A DNA stretch of 64,000 nt, taken from positions 62,001-126,000 of the forward strand of contig CAUEEP010000458.1 in assembly GCA_958450365.1 (NCBI GenBank), in the 5' to 3' direction. Under the pieces are notes generated by a model that did not search any database, was not told the origin of the DNA, and saw only the letters and a program-made list of their open reading frames with translations. The DNA comes from Mesorhabditis belari. Lineage: Eukaryota > Nematoda > Chromadorea > Rhabditida > Rhabditidae. Shown piece by piece: positions 11,998 through 23,900 of the stretch (its first letter is position 1; every line of letters starts with the position of its first letter). Both the position numbers and the translations under genes were made by a program.

Positions 11998-14900
11998 GTA
12001 AAGCTTTAGATAGATAGATTTAGATAGATTTATGACTCTGAATAGCTGTTTTTAAGTTGATATTTTGAAATTTTGGCATTTTGGAGCATTTTGGTCTAAT
12101 TGTCAATGTAAAACAGAAAAAAAAAGAGATTTTGAATACCACTGCAAATTTGTCAGACTGTCAGACTGTCAGACTCAGACAAATTTGTCAATTTGTCTAT
12201 TTTCTGAATTGTCTTTGTCTTAATTTATCTAAATAGCAGCTGTCTTTAAGTTTATATTAAAGCAATCAACTCGAAATTTAGCCCGAAGACGTTTTGGAAG
12301 TAGAACTGGAGGATGACGCTGCTTTCACGGATCAAGATCAAGAAAAGATTGCAGCATCAAGAAAGAGCAGTGGTGGACGGGATTTTATCGAGAGCAATGT
12401 TGATGAAAGAACCCTTCCTGCGACGGTTCGCTTCTGCAAAAGTCTCAGTGATGTGACTCCATACACGGAGAATCGACCAGAGAACATTCGAATCTCAAGA
12501 AGTATCGCCTGTGTGGCAGCGATTGGCCACGAGTGGCACGAGAGATTGAACGCGTTTGAGCTCTGTGAACAGCACTCGTACACCGACTCGTTCTCGCTGC
12601 TCACAAATGTTGATTTCTTGTGTCGACTCAACTTCTACGCAAATCGATTGACCGAGAAGATTGGTAGGTGGAAATGAGTTGAGATTTTTACAGCTACAGC
12701 TGCTATAGTACAGCTACAGCTACAGCTAGTACAGCTACTATAGTACAGCTACTATAGTACAGCTACAGCTAGTACAGCTACTATAGTACAGCTACTATAG
12801 TACAGCTACTATAGTACAGCTACAGTTACTATAGTACAGCTACTTACTGCTAAAAAATTGTAAGGTATTAAAGTCTCGCATTCTTTAAAGAACCATTAAA
12901 AGCAATTCCTTAAAGAACCATTAAAAGCAATTGAAAAATGTAAATCCCAAAATTTTAGCTGATGTGGCTGGCCGGGATCTCCGAATTCACATTCGAACTC
13001 TCGGCAATCCACGAGCCAGATATTTCAACGATGCTGGAGAAGGCTACAAATCATCGTCGTTCTCGAGTGAAGCCAGTGAAGGACCGGATGCTAGGTATGA
13101 GTAACAAAAACAACTCGAAACTTTTGATCGACTATCCAAGAAGGATAATCGATAATCTGAATAATCTGAATTTGAGGGATAGCTTTGGATTGAGAGATAT
13201 TAAATCGTTATACCGACACTTTGAAAACCAATTCTTTTCAGAGAAGAAGACCGCGGCTTTACGGTCGAGGCTGCTAACGAAGAAGAGGTAATCGCAAAGA
13301 AATTTTGACTTTAAAATTCGATCTCAATGTAGCAACTGAAGCTAGGCCTAGACCTAGACCTAGACCTAGACCTAGACTAAGCCTAGATTCAAGACTTCAA
13401 AACTTCTTCCAGGTTCCAACATTCGGTCTCTTCTCATTCCTCAGCCCTCGCAAACCCAGTCACATCTTGGAGAGACCGCGCTCCGCTTTATCGATTTTAT
13501 CTAAAACTGATGGGAGACAAAGTAGAAAGGTGATTGAATCTCACAATCAACTTCAATAGTTCATTGATAATTGAAATAGTTCATTAATTGATCGTTCCAG
13601 ACTTCTATCGATCGATCGGCTGCTTCGAGAAACGATGACATCATGGGACTTTTGCGGCGATCGTCCGGCGCTGACTCCAGAGCATCCACCTCATCACCAT
13701 TACAGGTAGGAAATGGGTAAAATTGTATAAAATCTCTAAGTGAATCTTTGAAATGGAGATTTTCTTTTATTAATAAGTTTTCTGAAGCTTTTTATTGATT
13801 GAAAATTGAAGAAAGATTGATATAAGAATATATTGGGTTGGTGAATTGAAAACTGCGGGCTCTTGTCATATGTGACGGTTTGAGCACTTTCTTCAAAAGA
13901 AACCCATTTTGGTGACAATGGAAAAGTTGTAGAGAATCAAAAATCAAGCTTATATCCAAATTTCCAAAAAGATAAACTTAGTAGTTTCGCTTAAAATTTG
14001 TGTTCTGTGCCTTCTTTGTGCAGCCGCGTAATCGCTCGTCGTCTGGCGCAAGACTTTTACATAGTCTTTTACCTTTTTAAATCTCTTCCCTCTGCCTTTG
14101 ACCAAACTCATTTGGCCGGCTCCGAATCCTCAAATTGGACAACCACGTCCCTCCGCAAATCAAGGCTATCGATCGATCGGCTGCTTCGAGAAACGATGAC
14201 ATCATGGGACTTTTGCGGCGATTGCGGCGAAACATTATTTTTGTTTTTATTGAATTGGTGAATTGAAAACCGCGTGCTATTGTCATATGTGACAGTTCTC
14301 ACACTTTCTTCAAAAGAAACCCATTTTGGTGTCAATAGAAAAGCTGTAGAGAATCAAAAATCAAGCTTATATCCAAATTTTCAGAACGATTCAAAAACTG
14401 GTTTTCAAGAAATGCGAAATTTACGAATTTTCACAAGACTTGCAACAAAACTTGCATTTTAAGCGAAACTATTAAGTGTATCTTTTTGGAAATTTGGCTA
14501 TAAACCTAATTTTTGATTCTCTACAACTTTTCTATTGACACCAAAATGGGTTTCTTTTGAAGAAAGTGCTCAAACCGGGCTAACAGCTGACACCTCCAGT
14601 CCTCGATTTTTGAGTCTCACACTTGTCTCACACACAAACCAGAATGCTACCAAGAAAGAGGAATCCGTAAAGAAGAATAGGCCCTCCAAGTCAAAGATCG
14701 TTCTCCTCCACGACAACGCGCGCTCTCATGTTGCAAAACTGACTCGCTCTAAAATAAACAGCCTTAGTTGGGAACTTTTGGCACATCCCCCATACAGTCC
14801 GGACCTTGCCCCTTCTGATTACTATTTATTCCGGACCATGAGTAATGAACTTGCGGGAGAACACTTCGATTCGGAAGAAGCAGTCAAAAATTGGCTCGAA

Positions 14901-17900
14901 AAGTTTTTCGATTCAAAACCAGAATCCTACTACGAAAGACGAATCCGCAAATTGCTTGTAAAATGGGCACAAGTCGTCAATAATAATGGAAATTATTTGG
15001 AATGAATTGATGGTTTTATGTTGAATAAATTTTAGTTCAAAGTCCGGCAGTTTTCAATTCACCAACCCAATAGCTGATATAAGAATTTTTTTTTTGCTGA
15101 ATCGTTTCCATTTGATTCGAGAGCTTCAGAAATCCATTTAAAACTCAGAAATTTGAAATTTCAAACATAAAATACCTGTTTTGAACTTTAATTCAAGGAT
15201 TTATCCTTCTTTTTCTCGATCATAAACACTATTGACAGTTTCTAAGTTGGTTATTTGATGTCACTCAATTCTTGACCAAAAAATGATGTTGTTAGAATAG
15301 AATTTAATGCATTTTAGGAATAAACAATAAATCAACAATAAATCTCCAATATTTCAGCTTCCCGATCACGCACTTGTTGGCCTTTCATTAGAAGAAAAAG
15401 AGCACATCATGAAAGTGATGGCCGCTGCACAAAGAGGATCACCGACCACTTCGAGGAGGTACAATTTGCTGACTTCTTTCAAACTCTAGCTTACAATTAG
15501 ACAGATTTTTTGATTTTTATTCAAAACAAACGATTTCAGAAGCTCATCAGCTATCGGACACTCGGTGATCCCCGAAATGAGCGATCTCACCGACGCGGAA
15601 AGAGTTCATATCCAGAGTGTGCTCGAGAAGGTCGAACAAAGGCAAACGCCATATGTAAGTTCGGCCAGATTTCAGAGTCGCCTTTGATTGAAACTTATTC
15701 AAAAGTTCTATCGAATTACTGAAATTTAAGCAATTTAAAATGCTTGTGGGAAATTTGATACGCGCCCGATTGGCAATCCAACTTTAAGCTCTAATCTCTT
15801 GGTGTTAAGCTGTTCAATTTGAATGTTCTTGGTATCATTAGACGGGCCAAGACTTTCTCTGTCGATTGGTACAAAAACTATTTAAATTGGATAGCCCAAC
15901 ATCAAGATATTTTAGCTTAAAGTTAGGCAATTGCAAAATGGACGGGGCGCGTATAAAAGATCGACTCCGCCCCTTTGCCATTGGCAATCTAACTTTAAGC
16001 TCAAATATCTTAGTGTTGGACTGTTCAATTTCAATAGTTTTTGTAATCAATCAATAGAGAAAGACTTGGCGCATCTAATGATATCAAGAAAATCCAAATT
16101 GAACAAACCAACACCAAGAAATTTGAGTTTAAAGTTAGATTGCCAATGGCAAAGGGGCGGGGCATATAAAATGTCCGATAACCAGATCAGCTATTAAATC
16201 AGTTATTGAATCTTTGATCTCCACGAGTTTTCAGATGATCTCTGTGCCTCGTCGCCAAATGACTGGTCGAACCGACTCCGCTCAATCTGGTCTCACCGAA
16301 CCCGCCTCCACCGGACGCGCCCAATCATCGTTTTCCGATGAGGATTACACAACTTCGATCAAATCCATCGAAGAGGCGATCAAAAGGGCCGAAACTGCGT
16401 CACGACAATCCGATGACTCCGCAAGACAACAATTACAATTGGACATCAGCACCGGCACATCGGCGGTCAAGGAAATCGCGGAGATGAAAGAGGAACCACT
16501 GAGAAAACAAAGCTCAACATTGATTGGTATTAAATCGTTCTTCTCGGGGATCACTGGAAAAGCTCCAGAACCAAGCAAGCCAATGATTGCAATCGCTGTT
16601 CCACAAATCCAGAAAACGAGCCCATCTCCGGTTGCCTCGTCTCCAAGAAGTCTCACCGAGACTCCACAAAGAGAGACTTTCTCGGAGTTGACTGAACAAG
16701 AGCTGGAACATATCCGAAAAGTGACTGAAATGGCTGCATCGGCTGGAGAAGCCTTTTCACCGCTTAATCTGCAAGGATTGGCTCTAACAAATAAAATGGA
16801 ACCAGATGAACTTGAGCAAATCCAGAAAATCACAACAATGGCTGGTGAATATGAAAAGTCAAGCTTGAAAGCACAAGAAGAATTAGGACAAGAATTGAGC
16901 GCGCAAGAATTAGAGCACATCAGAAAAATCAATGAAATGGCGGCTATGGAGATGAATGAACCAGTGGTACAATCGAGGAAAACTTCCGGCTTTGGAATGA
17001 TGTCATTCTTTGATTCAACAGTGAAACAAACTAAACAGGGAACATCGCTGTTCAAGGGTTTCTTTGAGCAACCAAAAGTTGTTGTGAAGACTGAATCGGA
17101 ATTGGATCGAGTTTCTGAAAGTGTTGACTTGAAATCGACGGTGAAAGAGCCAGAATTGACAAGAGAAGAACTTGAGCACATTCAAAGAATTGCTGCCATG
17201 GCTGAAGAGACTCCGATTCCAAGTCTGAAAGCACCGGAGCTAAGCGAAGCCGAACTTGAGCACATCAGAAGGATTACTGAAATGGCTGAAGAGGTTTCAA
17301 TTCAACATTTCCAAGAACCAAAACAGCTGGAACTGACTCAAAAGGAACTGGAACACATTCAAAGAATCACTGCTATGGCTGAAGAGGTGCCGTACGGAGA
17401 ACAGAGTCAGCAGTACAGAGAACCAGAGCTAACCCAAGAGGAACTTGACCATATTAGAAGAATTAGTGAAATGGCTGAAGATTTCCCGACTCAACAGTAT
17501 CAAGTTTCAAAGCGTGTAGAACCAGAATTGACTCAAGAAGAGATTGATCACATTCAAAGAATAGCTGCAATGGCTGGAGAAGTACCACAACAGTACAAAG
17601 AACCCGAGCTAACTCAAGAAGAGATTGATCACATTCAAAGAATAGCTGCAATGGCTGGAGAAGTACCACAACAGTACAAAGAACCCGAGCTAACTCAAGA
17701 GGAGATTGATCACATTCAAAGAATAGTTGCCATGGCTGGAGAAGTACCACAACAGTACAAAGAACCCGAGCTAACACAAGAGGAGATTGATCACATTCAA
17801 AGAATAGCTGCAATGGCTGAAGAAGTATCGTTTCCTCGGTACAAAGCTGAGGTGAAACAAGAGGAGCTTGATCATATCCAGAAGATAACTGCTATCGATG

Positions 17901-20900
17901 AGCTAGCTAAACCACGAGAACAAGAACTAACCGAGGAAGAGCTTGAGCACATCAGAAGAATCACCGCAATGGCTGAAGAGATTCCAAGTTTCCAACAAAA
18001 ACAAGTAAAAAGTCCAGAACTTACTCAAGAGGAGCTCGATCACATTCAAAGAATAGCTGTCATGGCTGAAGAAGTGCCAATTCAACAATACAAAGAATCA
18101 GAACTGACACAAGAGGAACTCGATTATATCCAGAGAATAGCTAAAGCTGAAGAGGTTCAACAATATAGAGAACCTGAGCTAAGCGAAGCTGAACTTGAGC
18201 ATATTAGAAGAGCTGCAATGGTTGAAAGCTATCCATTGGAACAGCCAATTACCGAGAGTGAATCCATAGCCGACATCAAAGCCATTACTACTTCAGGCAC
18301 GCATCTCATCACCAGACATATCGAAAGTCAAGAGGCAATCGACGAGGGGAACTCATTAGGGCTCACGTTTGCTCCACCCACCATAAAAGAGCCGCTCACT
18401 AATGAGGGGGTCGCCAAAGAAACAGAAAGAAACGCTGAAGAAACGCCGCTTTTCGTTGAGACACCCGATTCAGCGAGATTCGAAAGATCGTTTTCGGATA
18501 GAACTGGGGAAACGGAGGGTGCATCTGAAGGAACTGAAGGACCATCGGATGAAGAACATGAAGAGATCGACTATGATCGACAGTTAGCTGAACGAAGAGC
18601 TCAATTGCATGAGGAACAAATGTCGATGGAGAGAGAACGAGAAGAACAAGCAAGTTGGTGATTAGAAGATTTCATAAGTCTTTTGATCTATGATCGACAG
18701 TTAGCTAAGATCTGATAAGGATTCTAATTTTTAGTCTTTGAGTAAGAATTAGAAGTAGCTAGCTTTTTAAGTCTGTTAGTGTTTTTAATTTTAATTTTTA
18801 AGTCCAGGACTTGTGACTAGCTCAGATTTTAGACTTTAGATTTTAGATTTTAGAGATTTTGGATCAGATTTGAAAGAGCTGCTTTTAAGATTGCTTAGAT
18901 CAGCTTGATTTTAGGCAGATAGAACTTGTCAACTATTTTAGATTCTAGCTTTAGATCTAGACTTACTTTTAGACCAGATATTGAGTCATAGTTAGACTTT
19001 TTGAGTGTTCTAGAAAGTTTAGAACTTGGAAAATTTAAAGCTTAATAACTTTAAGTAACTTTCACCTTTCAAATGACATTCTTGCCATCGGAATTCTTCA
19101 TTAATTAACTGAAAACTGTGGATTGTATGTGCTAAAGTTTAGAGATGATTCTTTAAATCAATAGCTTTATCTTAAAGTTTAGAGAAGACTCTTTAAATGA
19201 ATAACTTTATCTTAAAGTTTAGAGCAAATTCTTTAAATCAATAGCTTTATCTTTATATAATCTTTTCAGCCGTATTATCAATTCCTTTAGCAATCGCTCG
19301 CCGAAGAAGAAAAAGTAGCGTAGTCGATTTCACGAATTTCCATCGAATGCCACTTCTTGATCTATCTAGATACTCAATTTACAAATTTCACACAAAACCC
19401 TTTAAAACTATAGCATCACTTTTAGTGCTCTATAGTTTTTCTAGTATTGTTGAATTAGTCAAAATATCTTCTTTCAGCTGAATATGACTCTCGGGAATCG
19501 CAATCGGATCGTCGTTCTTCTGCCATGTCACGACAATCCTCTGCATTCAGCATTAAATCGGTTTCCGAGATCATCCGTTCGCCACACGTGCATAATTGGT
19601 ATGAGGAGCAGCTCTCGTTCATGAAAGTGAGTTGAATTGCTGCACAAAATTGCTGCAAAAATTGCTCAGAAATCGAAAGACAGAAATTTTTGGTGCACTG
19701 TCTTTTCCGTTTCCCATAACTGCTTTTGATAAAAGCATTATTCTGAGCATGACTTTGTGCTCAAATGGAAAAACATCATTTCTTTTGAATTTTTCTTCAT
19801 TTTTCTCGTAACACTGATCGTTTCTGGAAGAAAATTGAAAATTTAGTGCACCAGAAAGTACTTTTTGATGTACTTTTCCAGTACATCAAAAGATTCTTTA
19901 TTTCATTAAAATAATTCTTTCTCAATTAAATATTAGATTTATTGGGTTGGGGAGAATGAGTCGGCGCCCAACTTTAAAGGGACTTTTTGCACACATAAAG
20001 CCTTCTTTAAACATACGTTTGGTTTCATCAAAAGGATCCACTATTTCTCTACAAAATCACTTTTGAGAGATTCCACAAAGCTTTTCTTTCGTGGAGTTTA
20101 TGAACTTCGAAACGCAGCTGGTTAAAATGGCAAAGAGTCCGACTCATCATTTGAACAGTTTCTTTCACATAAACCTTCTTTGGTGTTTCTATAAAAAAGA
20201 TAGAGCACATTGAATTACTTAAGTTGCCGAATTTGCAGGAAGATCCCACCAATGGTTTTTTCTAGATCACAGTTTGTAGTTTTTGTGAAAAAATGGCTTT
20301 TTCTTGAGCGGAGGCGCTGTTTGAATTTTGTTTTAAATGTGATTTTGTAGAGAATTAGTTAACCATTCTATGAGTATCAAACGCATATTATTTGACGAAG
20401 TTGAATAGAAGTTTTAGACATTTTTTTCATTTTCGGCGCCGACTCATTCTCCCCAACCCAATATTTATACTTCTAGGAATCAATGGCTGATGAAGAGGCC
20501 GAATTGGCGGAAGACGATGTAACAGGTGAAATCTAAAATTGAAATCATTTTAAATGAAATGAAGTAGTCAAAAAGATCAAATTAAATTTTAAATTCTAAA
20601 AAAGAAAACTAAAAATGGTAAAAAAAACAAAGAAATATAGAAAATATATAGCAAATAAAGCTAAATTTACGGAAAAAATTCATCCGAAAACCTTTATAAA
20701 TGATACAAAAAGGATATTGAGTTCTAAAGTTGTACCCAAAGATTCTCGCCGTCGGGAATTCATTTAAACTATTCATTTTATTAAGTATATCAATGTGAAA
20801 CTCATTTTTTTTTCATTTCCAGAAGGCGAAGACAATGCCGACGTGCAAACGCCGACTCCAACGCAGGAAAGCCATGAAATTCATCCAATTCAAGAAATTC

Positions 20901-23900
20901 AAGGTTTGTTCTCATACCAAAACAATCTCTTTCTTTTCCTTTTTTCTTTTCTTTTTTTACTCTAAAAAAAAATCCTTTCTTCAATCGATGCCCGGCTGTG
21001 AAAATTTGTGATTTTTTTTTTCTTACGACTTCAACCCTTTTCTCATAGGTAACCCGATTTTGAAGGCGAGCAAATTTGGGAGTGAAAAATTTCAGGAAAA
21101 AGAGCAAAAACGGGGGTTTGTATACTCTAATGAAATCATCTAAAAATAGGGAAATGTAATTTTTCAGTGAAAATGATCTGCGAATTCACTAAAACTTTAG
21201 ATTTTCATTGTAACTATTTAATTAAAACTAATCAACTGAAATCTATTAAACTTAAAGCCATTCAACTTTAAGCCATTCAACTTTAAGCCATTCAACTTTA
21301 AGCTATTCAACTTAAAGCCATTCAACTTACTATTCAACTTAAAGCCATTAAACTTAAAGCCATTCAACTTTAAGCCATTCAACTTTAAGCCATTCAACTT
21401 TAAGCCATTCAACTTTAAGCTATTCAACTTTAAGCTATTCAACTTTAAGCTATTCAACTTTAAGCTATTCAACTTTAAGCGATTCAACTTTAAGCTATTC
21501 AACTTTAAGCCATTCAACTTTAAGCTATTCAACTTTAAGCCAATCAACTTTAAGCTATTCAACTTACTACTCAACTTAAAGCTATTCAATCAAAAGCCTA
21601 AAACCACTACAACTATATTTGTAATTATAATTTATAAAATGTTTTATAAGTAATAAAATATTTAAAGTAATATCTTTAAATCCTAAATTTCTTTCTAAAA
21701 GTCTCGTTCTTTTGTACATTACATTTCTTTTATTCTTTTTTTTAAGATTCGTAGAAAGGTGGTGATCAGATTTCTCATTTTCTTTCTGCTCCTCTCTTTC
21801 TTTCTCTTTCTCTTTCTCTTGCTCTTGCTCTTGCTCTTTCTCTTTCTTCTTCTTCCATTTTTGGTATCATTTATTCTATTTTTCGTCTCATTTTCTCACG
21901 CGTTTACTAAAGAAAATAAAAAAAGAACAATAAAATAGATGTTTTAAATTGTTTCAAATTTGATTTGCCATTTTTTTTCAAAAGTTTTTGGTTCTGAAAT
22001 TTCACACTTCCGTTCTCGCTCACCTTTTCTTGCGCTCGATTTGTCAAAAACCAATTTTCTGCCAAAATTTCAAAGTCACTAAAGTCCATTATCTATTTTT
22101 TAATAAGAAATTAAAAAAATGCAACGTTTGATAGCTTTAGAAAAGTGATTATGAGAGAAGGAAAAGATGTTGATTGCTAGAATTAGATGTACTATCATAA
22201 TTCTCTCATTTTCTGCCATTTTCTCACGCGTTTCTCTGCTACTTTTTTTTGCCATTATGCAGAAAACTTAAATACTGATTTTGTAGCTTTATCCAAATCT
22301 AATTTAGCTTTATTTTTTGTTGTTTTATTCAAAACTTTAAACGCTTTGTAAAGCTGAAGATTTTGTTGGAAAAATACCGGAATATCGATCTACAAAGTAT
22401 CCGTATTTCTGTAGAGTTTCTATAGAAAGTAGAAATTTCTGAGCTTAACTAAACTTTTTTTAAATCTAACCTGTACAAATAAGTTTCAAGTACAATTTCA
22501 AATATAAATCATAAGGATTAAGCAATCAAATCAAGTCAAAGCAAGGATTAAGCAATCAAATTTATTAGCTAAACTAGTTTTCTTTTTTCTGGAGCTGATT
22601 TTTCAATCTTACAACACTTTTTGGTTTGGATTTTGTTGCAGTTGCAGTTGCAAGTGCAACAAAATTGTTTTCTCAATAACTTCTTAAAAATTTCCTTCCA
22701 ATATTTGCTAACAGGCTTTCAAAGATTGGTCCACTTGGCTTTTCCTTCGATGCAACGATCACATTTACATTCGCCACGAATTTGAGTGTTCAGAAAAGTA
22801 AAAAATTTAAGCTTTTCTCATCGTTTTCTTGGGAAAATGAATTTGAAATTATTAGGTTGGAAAGAAAGTTCGTTGAAAAAGTTTGTGATATCACCGTTTA
22901 TACGGTGATATCACAAAAACTAAGCCAAAAACCAATTCTTCTCAGTTATTTCAAATTTAAACCTGTACAAATAAGTTTCAAGTACAATTTCAAATATAAA
23001 TCATAAGGATTAAGCAATCAAATCAAGTCAAATCAAGGATTAAGCAATCAAATTCATTAGCTAAACTAGTTCTCTTTTGTCTAAAGCTGATTTTTTGTAA
23101 ATAAATCAATCTTACAACACTTTCAAGATCAGAATAATTCAATCCTACAACTTTCTGTACTTTCTGAAGCGCATCGCAGCACAATTTCATTGAAAATCCA
23201 TTCAAATACGTTTTCGTTCTTCTTCAGGCCATTCCTAAGCTCACTAGTTGAGATTAAGAATGGCTCTCTTATCTCTTAAAAAATCTCAACTTTCTCTTTT
23301 TTTCAAGCCTTCCAAAAATGAGTTGTTGAAGAGATTGAGTACCTAGTAGAAGAAGAAAAAGAAGAGAAAAGCCCTATGGGGATAAATAGGCAAAGAGAGC
23401 TCTTTCACCCTCAATCGAGCCGATGGGCACTTATTGGTTTCAGTTGGCCATCGGGGCACGTGGAGACTAGGGAATGCAAGAGAAAGAAGCTGAGGTGGGG
23501 CAGGGATGAGAAGAAGGGCCCAGGGGGACCCTCAGAGTCCCATCGATCCCCAGCTTCTCCCCTGTCCCCTTTCTTTCCCCTCTTCTACCCCTTCTACTCT
23601 CTTTTTCTCAGTCTTCAATGTTTCGATTCTCTTCCTTTCCATTCCTTTTCCCTTCTTTACCTCTCCTTTTGCTTTTCACATCCAACCAACAGCCACTACT
23701 CTCCCTTTTTCTTCTCCCATTAGAATATAGATGCACAATTTAGAGATTTTTTTTGTTTATTTTTGTCTTTGTTCTTTCTTTCTCAATTTCTTTGTCAATT
23801 TCTCTTTAGTATTTTTCTAATGACCGTTAGAAATCAGGATTTAATTTTGTACTTTTTAAAGCGCATCGAAGCATCTCCTTTTGAAAACCAGTTCAAAGTT

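Larger units (their letters stand above)
13833..15070 (+). mobile_element. Rearranged mariner-family transposon in intron 6
   Basis: Starts TTGGGTTGGTGAATTGAAAA and ends with the inverted form, flanked by TA. Total length about 1.24 kb, close to a usual mariner, but internally scrambled. The left end lies at 13833-13990, is repeated at about 14250-14385, and is present again inverted at about 14464-14575. Between the first two copies is a 250-base filler that includes a copy of host exon 6 sequence. Only the C-terminal part of the transposase remains. It cannot encode a working transposase. Confidence 0.85.

Noticed and set aside
12009..12009. Stop after exon 1 as the true end of a 4,000-residue protein
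   Set aside because: A good donor (GAG|GTAAAG) lies just before it, and the next exons continue in phase with shared motifs such as SSGAD and the LTxEE helix. Short usage cannot be fully excluded.
16345..17181. Long minus-strand frame of 278 codons opposite exon 9
   Set aside because: A shadow of the Glu/Ser-rich exon: complementary strand of GAA-rich codons lacks stops. Composition (Cys/Ser/Phe-rich) fits an artefact.
21218..21589. Minus-strand open frame reading [13 protein letters not shown]
   Set aside because: It is only the translation of a 15-base tandem repeat inside an intron; no start context, homology or splice support.
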